Shown here one piece after another: positions 41,265 to 49,337 of a stretch of 64,000 bases of DNA (position 1 is its first letter; every line of letters starts with the position of its first letter). The stretch comes from CAVQCJ01 sp963849365 (GTDB taxonomy: Bacteria; Actinomycetota; Actinomycetes; Prado026). The position numbers and the translations under genes were made by a program. Below the pieces are notes generated by a model. That model saw only the letters and a program-made list of their open reading frames with translations. It was not told the DNA's origin and made no database searches. The stretch is from positions 124,001 to 188,000 of the forward strand of contig CAWKHA010000004.1 of NCBI GenBank assembly GCA_963849365.1, read 5' to 3'.

Positions 41265-44200
41265 CTACCTCGCGATGACGCTGTTCGACCTGGCCGACAC
41301 CGGGCTGCGGCCGGTCGCGTTGAGGGCCACCACCTCGAACCGGTAGTCCCCGGCGGTGAGAGTGAACTGCTTCGTCCTGGCCGTCGGTGCGAGCACGTCC
41401 GCGACGGTCCGGCCGACCACTGTGGCGTTGGCCGCGGACGAGCTCATCAGCAGCGCCGTGACCTCGTACCCGAGGATCGGTGCCCCGGTGACGGGCGGAG
41501 TCCACCTGGCCGTCGCCGTGATCGTCCCGCCCGCGGCGCCCGATGCGGCCGTGCCGATGACCGGGCGGGACGGCGCCGGGACCACGGCGGGTGTGACGGC
41601 GGCCGACAACGCCGACGCCGTTCCCGCGCCGGCTCCGTTGATCGCCGCCACCTGGAACCGGTAGGCGGCGCCGTTCGTCAGGCCCGAGACCACGATGTTG
41701 TTGACGGTCGGCGACGCCGGCCGCAGGTTGCCGACCTGGGCGTTGTTGCTGTCCAGGACGCGGATCTGGTAGCCGGTGATGGCGGAGCCGCCGTTGTTGC
41801 CGGGTGCTGTCCACCCGACCGTGGCGGATGCGCCCCCGGCCGTGACCGTGCCGATGGTCGGGGCGCCCGGAGGCGTGCCCACGACGGCGACCTGGTTCGG
41901 CGCGGACGGTGAACCACCCGGTGCGGTCGACAGGGCCCAGCTGCTGCCCAGCGAGTTGTCCGCCGTCGGGTCGACCAGCTCGAGCGAGCTGCCACCGCTC
42001 GCGTCCGGCCAGCCCACGCCGCCGTACGTCACGGTGTCGGCGCTCGACCCGTCGGCGCGCGTGAGCGTCAGGGTCTCGCTGGGGGCGAGGTCGCCGGTAA
42101 AGATGCCGCCGACGAACCGCGTGCTGCCGTACGTGCCCCGGAAGGTCGGGTCGTTGCTGACGAAGGTCATCGTGCCGTGCGGCAGGATCACCGTCCCCGG
42201 CTGGATCGACAGGCTGATGCCGCCCGAGATCGCCCAGCCCGACAGGTCGACGGCCTCGGTGGCCGACGGGTTGTACAGCTCCACGTACTCCGCCGCCGAA
42301 CCGTTGACCGGGGAAGCCTGGATCTCGTCGATGACGATGCCGGGCGCCGCGCTCTGGTTGCCGGGCACGCGCGAGTCGTTGGCGAACGCGTTGCGCCGCG
42401 CCTGGATCGCGTTGAACAGCTGGGTCCGCTGGCCTGTGAACGAGACCACGGTTCCCGGGCGCCACTTCGCGTAGTCCAGGGTGGCCTCGGGCTGGGCGGG
42501 CGCGACCTTGGTGTCGTAGACGGCCTCGAGGCGACCCGTGGCCAGCACCTGGTTCACGACCGTGCGGAGCCGGCGGAAGTACATGGTCTTCCACTCCGGC
42601 ACGGCCAGCAGCGCCCTCATCAGCTCGCTCGTCTGGTCAGCGGGCTCGGCCGGCGTGACGAACGGGCTGTTCACACCGCAGCAGGTGTGCCCGAACGTGT
42701 GGTCGAGGTCCCAGGGGATGATCTTCCACCGCCCGGTGACCGAGTCCTGGATGAGGTAGAAGTTCTTCGAGATCGAGTCGACGTGCTGCACGACCGCCGT
42801 CACCACCGCGTAGTTGATCATCTCCGGGATGTCGGCGGTGGACACGAGGTTGTCGCGCTGCGCCGAGCCGGTCAGGTCGACCCCGGTGAGGAATGCGCTC
42901 AGGGCCGTGAAGTCCTCGTCCTCGGGGGCCTTCTTCTCGAACCGGTACTCGACGAGCCGCCTGGTCGCGTCGAAGCCGCCGTGCCCGCCCTTGAAGACCT
43001 GGTCGTCGCTGTAGCCCTCGCGGTCGCGCCAGGTCCCGTCGAAGATGTCCACGTAGGTGTACAGCCCCTGGAACTGCGAGTTGCGCTGCACCCTGATCGG
43101 GAACACCTGAGCGTTGACCACACCGGCCGTCGCGTACGAGTCCCAGGCCAGCAGCGGGCGGCCCCGGGAGCTGTCGCCGTAGTCGGCCTGCATGGCGAAC
43201 TCGTCGACCGGGTCCACCGTCCCGGGCAGGGTCAGCTCGTGGTTCTGCGGCAGCTCGATCTTCCAGTTGGGCTTCGGCGCGGTCTGCGTGCTCTCGCCAC
43301 GGATGCTGACCGCCGACCCGTCGAAGACCGACCCGTTGTAGGCGATGACAGCCGGCCGGGTGATGTCGATGATCGGGTTGGTGGTGATCAGGCTGTAGTC
43401 GGCTTCGGGCATGAACCACTCGATGACCGGGATCGCGCTGGTGAGGCCGTTCGCGACGACGACACCCTTGTAGGGCGAGCTGTCGTCGGTGCGCGGAGAG
43501 ACATTCGTCCCGGCCGCGTTGGTCGCCTCGACCCGGTAGCGGATCAGGTGCCCGGCGCCGGCACCCGGGATGGTCGCGGTGAACCCGTCGCCGCCCGTGG
43601 GCGTCATCGCCACGGTCTGCCCGGCGGAGAAGTCGGTCTGGTAGCGCACGACGGCGCTGGTCTGGCCGGTGACGGTGGCGGTCACCGTCACCGCTTCGTT
43701 GGCCGCGGGCACGTTGGGTGCGGCCGTCACGGCTGTGATGTGCGGCTTGAGGCCCGTCGCCGCCACGGAGTTCGGCGCGCCCGGGGTGGAACCCGACAGC
43801 GCGGTGGACGCCGCCCAGTCGACCGGGTCGTTGTTGTCCAGTGCCGGGTCGATGAGCTCGAGCGACGGCCCGAGGCCGTCCGTCACGGTCGGCCACGGGT
43901 CGCGGTCGCTGTAGGTGACGGCGTCGATCACCGCGCTCGTCGCGTCCTTCAGCGTGATCGTCTCGCCGCCGTTGGACAGCCCGCCGGTGTAGACCGCAGC
44001 CGGTGCGAACCCGTACTGCAGCTGGAAGCGGGCCGCGTCCTTGCCGACCACCAGCCGGCCGCCGGCAGACAGGGTGGTACCGGACGCGAAGCACAGCGTG
44101 ATCCCGCTGAAGCACCAGCCGGAGACGTCGACCGCGGTCGCGCCGGGGTTGGCGAGCTCGAGGAACTCGTCGCCGTCGACCCCGGAAGCCGGGTTGAACA

Positions 44201-44381
44201 TCAGCTCGCTGATGACCACGTCGGACGGCGCCGCCGATGCCATCCGGACCGGCGTCACCAGGCTCGCGACGACGGCCAGCCCCAGGACAAAGGCCAGACC
44301 CGGCCCGCTTCTCGACCGCCCCCTGCGCGTCCTCACCTCGGTGCCAACGTTGCGGCGCAGCAGTACGGATCGAGCGGCCAT
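41265..44381 (-). CDS. Secreted CotH-kinase-like protein with lamin-tail and fibronectin III domains
   Basis: 1038 residues from ATG 44381 (GGGAG 4-8 nt upstream). A signal peptide (GLAFVLGLAVVASLVTPVRM, then ASAAPSD) leads to a lamin-tail domain (DVVISELMFNPASGVDGDEF). A short Ig-like segment follows. The CotH region has VSIRGESTQTAPKPNWKIEL, DYGDSSRGRPLLAWD, NFYLIQDSVTGRWKIIPWDL and DHTFGH. A second lamin-tail domain (IVIDEIQASPVNGSAAEYVE) and two fibronectin III repeats (PGAPTIGTVTAGGASATVGW onward) end the protein. CotH proteins in Bacillus are atypical protein kinases of spore coat; secreted actinobacterial ones are uncharacterised. The kinase metal-binding DxD-like DLDHTFGH is kept. Confidence 0.9.
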   Translation of the reverse strand: MAARSVLLRRNVGTEVRTRRGRSRSGPGLAFVLGLAVVASLVTPVRMASAAPSDVVISELMFNPASGVDGDEFLELANPGATAVDVSGWCFSGITLCFASGTTLSAGGRLVVGKDAARFQLQYGFAPAAVYTGGLSNGGETITLKDATSAVIDAVTYSDRDPWPTVTDGLGPSLELIDPALDNNDPVDWAASTALSGSTPGAPNSVAATGLKPHITAVTAAPNVPAANEAVTVTATVTGQTSAVVRYQTDFSAGQTVAMTPTGGDGFTATIPGAGAGHLIRYRVEATNAAGTNVSPRTDDSSPYKGVVVANGLTSAIPVIEWFMPEADYSLITTNPIIDITRPAVIAYNGSVFDGSAVSIRGESTQTAPKPNWKIELPQNHELTLPGTVDPVDEFAMQADYGDSSRGRPLLAWDSYATAGVVNAQVFPIRVQRNSQFQGLYTYVDIFDGTWRDREGYSDDQVFKGGHGGFDATRRLVEYRFEKKAPEDEDFTALSAFLTGVDLTGSAQRDNLVSTADIPEMINYAVVTAVVQHVDSISKNFYLIQDSVTGRWKIIPWDLDHTFGHTCCGVNSPFVTPAEPADQTSELMRALLAVPEWKTMYFRRLRTVVNQVLATGRLEAVYDTKVAPAQPEATLDYAKWRPGTVVSFTGQRTQLFNAIQARRNAFANDSRVPGNQSAAPGIVIDEIQASPVNGSAAEYVELYNPSATEAVDLSGWAISGGISLSIQPGTVILPHGTMTFVSNDPTFRGTYGSTRFVGGIFTGDLAPSETLTLTRADGSSADTVTYGGVGWPDASGGSSLELVDPTADNSLGSSWALSTAPGGSPSAPNQVAVVGTPPGAPTIGTVTAGGASATVGWTAPGNNGGSAITGYQIRVLDSNNAQVGNLRPASPTVNNIVVSGLTNGAAYRFQVAAINGAGAGTASALSAAVTPAVVPAPSRPVIGTAASGAAGGTITATARWTPPVTGAPILGYEVTALLMSSSAANATVVGRTVADVLAPTARTKQFTLTAGDYRFEVVALNATGRSPVSARSNSVIAR

Positions 44382-44525
44382 GACGTCTCCCACCCCTAGT
44401 CCTGGCACGACAGGCAAGTTGAACGTAGTCCCAGTGCGGGCCCGCGAACGACAACTTGCACGAACTATCGCTTCACGTCAGGTGGCGACGACTCACGGTG
44501 AGCGGTTCACCCGGTTGCACGAATG

Positions 44526-44984
44526 TCAGGTGAGCACTGCGCTGCGGGCCCGGGCGGTCGCTGTGACGACTTCTCCGTCCGGGTGGCCGAGAATCGTGCC
44601 CAGCAACGGGACCTGCTCCGCCATCGCCAGCGTGACCTCGACCGTTCCGTCGCGGACCCGGACCCGGACGACGCGCACCCCGTGCAGACCGTTGGCAGCA
44701 GCCTGGACGGCGACATACTCCGCGACGTCGGTCTCGACGCGGCCGGCCGACAGGGGAAGCACGTCGGCCGCGCCGGTCGAGTACAGCGTCGCGCGGTCCA
44801 GATCGTGAGCCCCGCGCAGCGCCGCGCCGTCAGCCAGGCCGGCGACCGCGCGCCGGGCCAGGAACAGGCGTGACGCGTCGGCCGTCAGACCGACGGCGAG
44901 CACGGCCAGCACGACGAGTCCGAGGCCGAGCACGAGGACACTTCCGGTGTCGCCGGACGGTCGGCGCAGACTCGGCCGGCTCAC
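44526..44984 (-). CDS. TadG/TadE-like pilus assembly protein (helicase-type leader, pseudopilin-like)
   Basis: 152 residues from GTG 44984, which overlaps the stop of the previous gene (GTGA). SLRRPSGDTGSVLVLGLGLV then VLAVLAVGLTADASRLFLAR is the N-terminal membrane helix of TadG-like proteins. The rest (AVAGLADGAALRGAHDLDRA onward) faces outside. These minor pseudopilin-like proteins support Flp pilus assembly at the membrane. It is the last gene of the coupled Tad operon. Confidence 0.82.
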   Translation of the reverse strand: MSRPSLRRPSGDTGSVLVLGLGLVVLAVLAVGLTADASRLFLARRAVAGLADGAALRGAHDLDRATLYSTGAADVLPLSAGRVETDVAEYVAVQAAANGLHGVRVVRVRVRDGTVEVTLAMAEQVPLLGTILGHPDGEVVTATARARSAVLT

Positions 44985-45427
44985 GGGCGGGCCGGTTCGA
45001 ACGGGTCGACGACCTCGACGTGGACCGCCCGGACCGGGATGCCTCCGCCGTCGTTCCCCACGAACGCAGGCAACCAGGGGAGGCGGACCGTCGCCGACAC
45101 CGTGATGCGCACCGTGGCGCCGGGCGTCAGGCACGGCGTCGCGCTGCAGCCGATGTCGAGCCGGGCTCCGGCAGCGCCGGCACCCTGGTCGGCGAGCGCG
45201 AGGTCAACGGCCCGCACGGTCCGGCTCCGCGCCGACGCGCCGGAGGGTGCGGTCACGAACGCCCGGCCGCCCGACCGGGCCGCCTCGACGACCGCGAATG
45301 CGGTGCGCTGCACCGTCAGCGCCGTGAGCACGACGTACGCCAACGGCACGAGCAGCAGCAGCCCGACGAGGATGAACTCGACAGTCGCCGCGCCCGCGTC
45401 GCCACGACACCTGGGCCGGCGTCTCAC
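44981..45427 (-). CDS. TadE-like minor pseudopilin
   Basis: 148 residues from GTG 45427, overlapping the previous stop by 4 nt. The N-terminus GDAGAATVEFILVGLLLLVP has the Glu+5-like residue and the hydrophobic helix of TadE pseudopilins (ATVEF). After the helix (LAYVVLTALTVQRTAFAVVE) a small beta domain with two Cys (GCSATPCLTPG) follows. TadE proteins are cut by prepilin peptidase and prime Flp pilus assembly. It is coupled to both neighbours. Confidence 0.87.
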   Translation of the reverse strand: MRRRPRCRGDAGAATVEFILVGLLLLVPLAYVVLTALTVQRTAFAVVEAARSGGRAFVTAPSGASARSRTVRAVDLALADQGAGAAGARLDIGCSATPCLTPGATVRITVSATVRLPWLPAFVGNDGGGIPVRAVHVEVVDPFEPARP

Positions 45428-45834
45428 GGCTGCTCGACGAACGCGTGCGCCGTCACAGTCAAGTCGTCGGACGGTCCGAGCAGCCCGACCACCGGCAGGG
45501 GTGCGCGGACCTGGACGACCACCGTCCGCCAGCCGCCGGAGTCCGCGTACCAGGCCCGTACGTCGTCCGCATAAGTCGCGGACAGGCTGGACGTAACGAG
45601 CTCCCTGGTCCTGCGTACGCCGTCGTCGAGCCCGCTGTCGGCCGTGGCCGCCAGCCGCGCCCCCTCCGCGGCCGAAGCCGCCAGGGTGTTGCGGACGTGC
45701 AGGCACACGGCGAGCTGGAGGACCGCCAGGAAGGCGAGCACGAGCAAGCCCGACACGAGCGCGAAGTCCGCCACGGCCGAGCCGCGGTCCGACCGGTCCG
45801 TCCGGCCCCTCCCGGCTGTGCGCCGCCGGCTCAC
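45424..45834 (-). CDS. TadE-like minor pseudopilin (second copy)
   Basis: 136 residues from GTG 45834, inside the stop of the Flp gene (GTGA). DRGSAVADFALVSGLLVLAF then LAVLQLAVCLHVRNTLAASA is a TadE-type N-terminal helix with Asp in place of the usual Glu (VADF). The remainder includes AEGARLAATADSGLDDGVRR, typical of TadE proteins. It probably forms the pilus-assembly complex with the adjacent TadE and TadG-like products. Confidence 0.85.
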   Translation of the reverse strand: MSRRRTAGRGRTDRSDRGSAVADFALVSGLLVLAFLAVLQLAVCLHVRNTLAASAAEGARLAATADSGLDDGVRRTRELVTSSLSATYADDVRAWYADSGGWRTVVVQVRAPLPVVGLLGPSDDLTVTAHAFVEQP

Positions 45835-46025
45835 GGGCCGTGGACGGCGTCGAGCGCCGACTGGAAGAAGCTCTTGAGCTGCGGCTCCGCCACCACCCAG
45901 AGGGCCGTGACCAGCCCCGCCGTCATCACGGTGATCAGCACCCATCCCGGAACGTCGCCACGTTCGCGGTCGCGGGTGCGGAGCTCGTCCGAGCGCGCGA
46001 CGATCCAGGCACAGCATCGACTCAC
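45831..46025 (-). CDS. Flp-type pilin
   Basis: 64 residues from ATG 46025. The basic N-terminal leader ends RERGDVPGWVLITVMTAGLV, with Gly-Asp as the likely prepilin-peptidase site. A single hydrophobic helix and a short tail (LKSFFQSALDAVHGP) follow. This is the major pilin size and pattern of actinobacterial Tad systems. The gene is 68 nt after tadC and overlaps the next gene. No prepilin peptidase is in the window. Confidence 0.85.
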   Translation of the reverse strand: MSRCCAWIVARSDELRTRDRERGDVPGWVLITVMTAGLVTALWVVAEPQLKSFFQSALDAVHGP

Positions 46026-46093
46026 AACATCTCTCCTTCGACGGGTTGGTGGATCGGACCGGGTTGTCGTTCCGGCAGCCGTTCCCCCGGTGC

Positions 46094-47044
46094 TCAGGCC
46101 ACGGTCAGAGTCAGCCCGTAGAAGCCGGGGAACAGAGCGAAGGCCACCGAGATGGGCAACACGAGGAACACGACGGGCAGCAACATCAGGACCTCCCGGC
46201 GGGCGGCCCGCTCCGTCAGCTCCCGGCGGGCCGCGTCGCGCGCGTCGGCGGCCTGTGCGCGCAGCACGCCCGCGAGCGGCGTGCCCCGCTCCAGCGCGAC
46301 GGCGACGGCGTCGACGAACCGGCGCGCCGCAGCTACGTCACACCGGTCACCGAAACGCTCGAGCGCTCGGACCAGCGGCACGCCGGTCCGCGTGTCCGTG
46401 AGAACGTGCCGAAGCTCCCGGGACAGCTCGCCGGTCCCGAGCCGCGCCACCCGGTCCAGCGCCGCCGCCGGTCCTTCTCCGGCCGCCACCGCCAGAGCCA
46501 CCAGCTCGGCCCCTGCGGGGAGCTGGACGAGCAGCCGTCCGCGGGCACGAGCCGCACTCCGGCCCAGCTGCTGGTCGCAGGCGACCACGCCGAACACGCC
46601 CGCGCAGACGGCGAGCAGGGCCAGCGTGGGCGGCGCGGGCGGGTGGCCGGCTGCGGCCCGCAGCAGCCCGAGACCGAGCACCGACGCGACGGCGAACACC
46701 GCCCAGACCACCTGCCGGGTCCTGAACTGCTCGACCGACCCTCCGCCGACCTGCTCGAGCCCGCGGCGCACGGCCGCGCTTCCGCCGAGGGTGCGGTCCA
46801 GCCGGACGGCCAGCTCGTCCCGGAGTCGGTCCACTCGCTCGGGCAACCCGACGCCGGCCGCGCCCGGCCTTCCGACCTGCGGTTCGGCCGGGCCGCGCGG
46901 CGGGCCGACTCCCGGCAGGTCGCGCAGGTACGGCAGGATTCGGTCCGCGAGCCGCAGCCGGTGCAGAAGCGGAAGCCGGGACAGGACCAGGATCGCGCCC
47001 GTCGCGCCCGTCAGACCCAGCCACGCACCGGACCACGCCGTCAC
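46094..47044 (-). CDS. Type II secretion system F family protein (TadC-like)
   Basis: 316 residues from GTG 47044, overlapping the stop of the TadB-like gene by 4 nt. Membrane helices are near residues 5-25, 120-160 (VVWAVFAVASVLGLGLL, then LALLAVCAGVFGVVACDQ) and 285-316 (EVLMLLPVVFLVLPISVAFA). A T2SSF core contains ELVALAVAAGEGPAAALDRV and ALERGTPLAGVLRAQAADAR. It forms the inner-membrane platform of the Flp pilus with the TadB-like protein. A gap of 68 nt separates it from the pilin gene. Confidence 0.88.
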   Translation of the reverse strand: MTAWSGAWLGLTGATGAILVLSRLPLLHRLRLADRILPYLRDLPGVGPPRGPAEPQVGRPGAAGVGLPERVDRLRDELAVRLDRTLGGSAAVRRGLEQVGGGSVEQFRTRQVVWAVFAVASVLGLGLLRAAAGHPPAPPTLALLAVCAGVFGVVACDQQLGRSAARARGRLLVQLPAGAELVALAVAAGEGPAAALDRVARLGTGELSRELRHVLTDTRTGVPLVRALERFGDRCDVAAARRFVDAVAVALERGTPLAGVLRAQAADARDAARRELTERAARREVLMLLPVVFLVLPISVAFALFPGFYGLTLTVA

Positions 47045-47904
47045 GCGAACACCCTGGGCTCGACCGGCAGGCGTCCGATCCACAGCATGACGCGGTAGGC
47101 CACGAGACAGGCGACAGCGCCGGAGGCCAGCACCACGACGCCGGCTACGGAGTCGTACGCGGACACCGCCTCCGGTCGCAGCGCCAGCATCGAGAGCACC
47201 ACCCAGGGCGCGGCGACGGCCACCCGTGCCCCGTTGACCGTCCAGGCCTGCCGTGCGCACAGCTCTCCGCGGACCCGGTTGTCCTCGCGCAGGAACGAGG
47301 AGAGCGTGCGCAGCAGACCACCGAGGTCGTTGCCGCCCACGTCACGGGCGATGCGCAGCGACTCGACGACCCGGTCGCCGACCGGATCCGACAGCTCGGC
47401 CTTGAGCCGGTCGAGGCCGTCGCCGAAGCGACCGGTCGCGCGGTAGTGCGACGTGAACTCGACGAACGCGGGCCGCAGGCCGACGGGCCCTCGCAACCCG
47501 ATCTGGACCAGGGCCTCGGGCAGGGCCAGACCGGCCCGAACCGCCGAGGTGAGGTCGTCGACGACGTCTGGCCACTCGTGACCCAACGTCTCCCGACGAC
47601 GCAGCCGGCGCCCCCTGACGACGGCCAGGGGTGTATACGCCGCCATGCAGCCGAAGGCGACGGCCACCGTGGACGTGCGACTGATGCCCGCGAGCAGGAC
47701 GGTCGTCGCCAGACCCGAGCCTGCGCTGGTGCCCAACAGCGCGGCCGGCCGCACCCTCGTCATGCCGGCCTCGTCCAGCAGCTGCCGCAGCGGGCGGCGG
47801 ACGCGGGACGCCGCCGGTCCGGCCCAGCCGGCGTCCGGGGCGACGAGCGCCCAGCCGATCAACAGCAGGCCCAGCCCGAGGGCAAGGCCGACCAGGGCGC
47901 CCAT
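47041..47904 (-). CDS. Type II secretion system F family protein (TadB-like)
   Basis: 287 residues from ATG 47904, which shares one base with the TadA stop (TGATG). Helices at the N-terminus (LVGLALGLGLLLIGWALVAP), near 55-90 and at the C-terminus (VAGVVVLASGAVACLVAYRV) flank the T2SSF core. The core has DDLTSAVRAGLALPEALVQI then RDVGGNDLGGLLRTLSSFLR. It is the second platform protein of the Tad pilus. Confidence 0.89.
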   Translation of the reverse strand: MGALVGLALGLGLLLIGWALVAPDAGWAGPAASRVRRPLRQLLDEAGMTRVRPAALLGTSAGSGLATTVLLAGISRTSTVAVAFGCMAAYTPLAVVRGRRLRRRETLGHEWPDVVDDLTSAVRAGLALPEALVQIGLRGPVGLRPAFVEFTSHYRATGRFGDGLDRLKAELSDPVGDRVVESLRIARDVGGNDLGGLLRTLSSFLREDNRVRGELCARQAWTVNGARVAVAAPWVVLSMLALRPEAVSAYDSVAGVVVLASGAVACLVAYRVMLWIGRLPVEPRVFA

Positions 47905-49157
47905 CAGCCGGCTCGCCCCGCGGACAGCGCCGATCCGTCCAGGAGCTCGACCGGGTCGAAGCCGGCCCGGGCGAACCGGTCCGCGTGAGGTGGGAACCCG
48001 TGGGTGCGCACGAGCTCGCCGTCGACGGTGGCGAAGACCGCCGCGGTCTCCACGACGTCGCCCTCGACCCGGCCGGGAACGGCGAGGATCTCGCGCACCC
48101 TCCTGCGCCCGTCCGGCTCCATGGCCGTGTGGACCACGATGTCGACGCTCGCCGCGACCGTCGGCACGACGAACGCGCTGGTCACGTTCGGGCCGGCCAG
48201 CAACGGAAGGGTGCAGAGCTTGGTCACCGCTTCACGTGCGGAGTTGGCGTGCACGCTGCACATCCCCGGTACGCCGCTGTTGAGCGCGACCAACAAGTCC
48301 AGGCACTCCTCCTGACGCACCTCGCCGACCACGATGCAGCCCGGTCGCATCCGCAGCGCTTCCTTGACGAGGCGGCGCAGCAGTATCTCCCCGTAGCCCT
48401 CGAGGTTCGGCTGCCGCGTCTGCATCGCCACGACGTCGGGCAGCTTCGGCTGCAGCTCGAAGACCTCCTCGCAGGTGACCAGGCGGCAGCCGGCCGGTAG
48501 CGCGTTGAGCAGCGTCGTGAGCAGCGTCGTCTTGCCCGCCTGGGTTGCTCCGGCCACCACGATGTTGAGCCCGCTGACGACTGCCGCCTCGAGGAACCTG
48601 GCCGCGGGCAGGGTCAAGGTGCCGATCCGCACCAGGTCAGCGATGTGCGTCACCGGCGCGACGAACTTGCGGACGTTCACCGCCCAGTGCCGTCGCGTGA
48701 CGTCCGGGATCACCACATGCAGGCGACTCCCGTCCGGCAAGGCGGCGTCGACGAACGGCGAGCTGATGTCCACCCGGCGACCCGAGCCCGCGAGCATCCG
48801 CTCCACCAGGTCCTCGACGGCTCCCGGCGCGAGCACGGTCGCCGTCAGCTCGCTGCGCCCGGCGCGCGCCACGAAGACCCGACCGGGCTCGTTCACCCAG
48901 ATCTCCTCGACGGTCGGGTCGTCCAGGTAGGGCTGCAGCGGCCCGAACCCGGCCACGGCGTCCAGCACGACCTGCCCGATGGCCGCCGGATCGGCGAGAG
49001 CCGGCACACCCCCGTCCAGGCTGCGCCGGCCGTACTCGGCGAGCACCTCGTCCACCAGCGCGCGCACCCCGTCAGGAGCCACGAGTGGGTCGAGCCCTCG
49101 ACTCCGGACGCGCTCGCGCACCTCGTCCTCGACCAGCGCTGTCACGTCGACCACCAC
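47904..49157 (-). CDS. tadA: Tad pilus secretion ATPase (TadA/CpaF)
   Basis: 417 residues from GTG 49157 (a second GTG follows at once). The N-terminal domain has DPTVEEIWVNEPGRVFVARA. The ATPase core has Walker A GATQAGKTTLLTTLLNAL, the Asp box LVTCEEVFELQ, Walker B RPGCIVVGEVRQEECLDLLV and the His box MCSVHANSAREAVTKL. It hydrolyses ATP to extend or secrete Flp pilins. It opens the operon tadA - tadB - tadC - flp - tadE - tadE - tadG. No TadZ/CpaE gene precedes it, which is usual for some actinobacterial clusters. Confidence 0.93.
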   Translation of the reverse strand: MVVDVTALVEDEVRERVRSRGLDPLVAPDGVRALVDEVLAEYGRRSLDGGVPALADPAAIGQVVLDAVAGFGPLQPYLDDPTVEEIWVNEPGRVFVARAGRSELTATVLAPGAVEDLVERMLAGSGRRVDISSPFVDAALPDGSRLHVVIPDVTRRHWAVNVRKFVAPVTHIADLVRIGTLTLPAARFLEAAVVSGLNIVVAGATQAGKTTLLTTLLNALPAGCRLVTCEEVFELQPKLPDVVAMQTRQPNLEGYGEILLRRLVKEALRMRPGCIVVGEVRQEECLDLLVALNSGVPGMCSVHANSAREAVTKLCTLPLLAGPNVTSAFVVPTVAASVDIVVHTAMEPDGRRRVREILAVPGRVEGDVVETAAVFATVDGELVRTHGFPPHADRFARAGFDPVELLDGSALSAGRAG

Positions 49158-49337
49158 TCAGCCCCATCCCCACCGACCGCGAAGGCGCCCCACCGCGCCT
49201 TGCCGGGCGAGGACTCTGCACCGGCGCGGACGGCCCGCTCAAGGGTCTGGCGGTGTCCGGTGCACGCCGTGTCCGGAACACGACACCGCACCAGCCGACG
49301 GTGCGCGCGCGCCTGATCGGCCCAGCACCGGTGGACG

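Noticed and set aside
40165..42594. 809-residue minus-strand open frame
   Set aside because: Shadow of the aldo/keto reductase and the CotH-domain gene in another frame.
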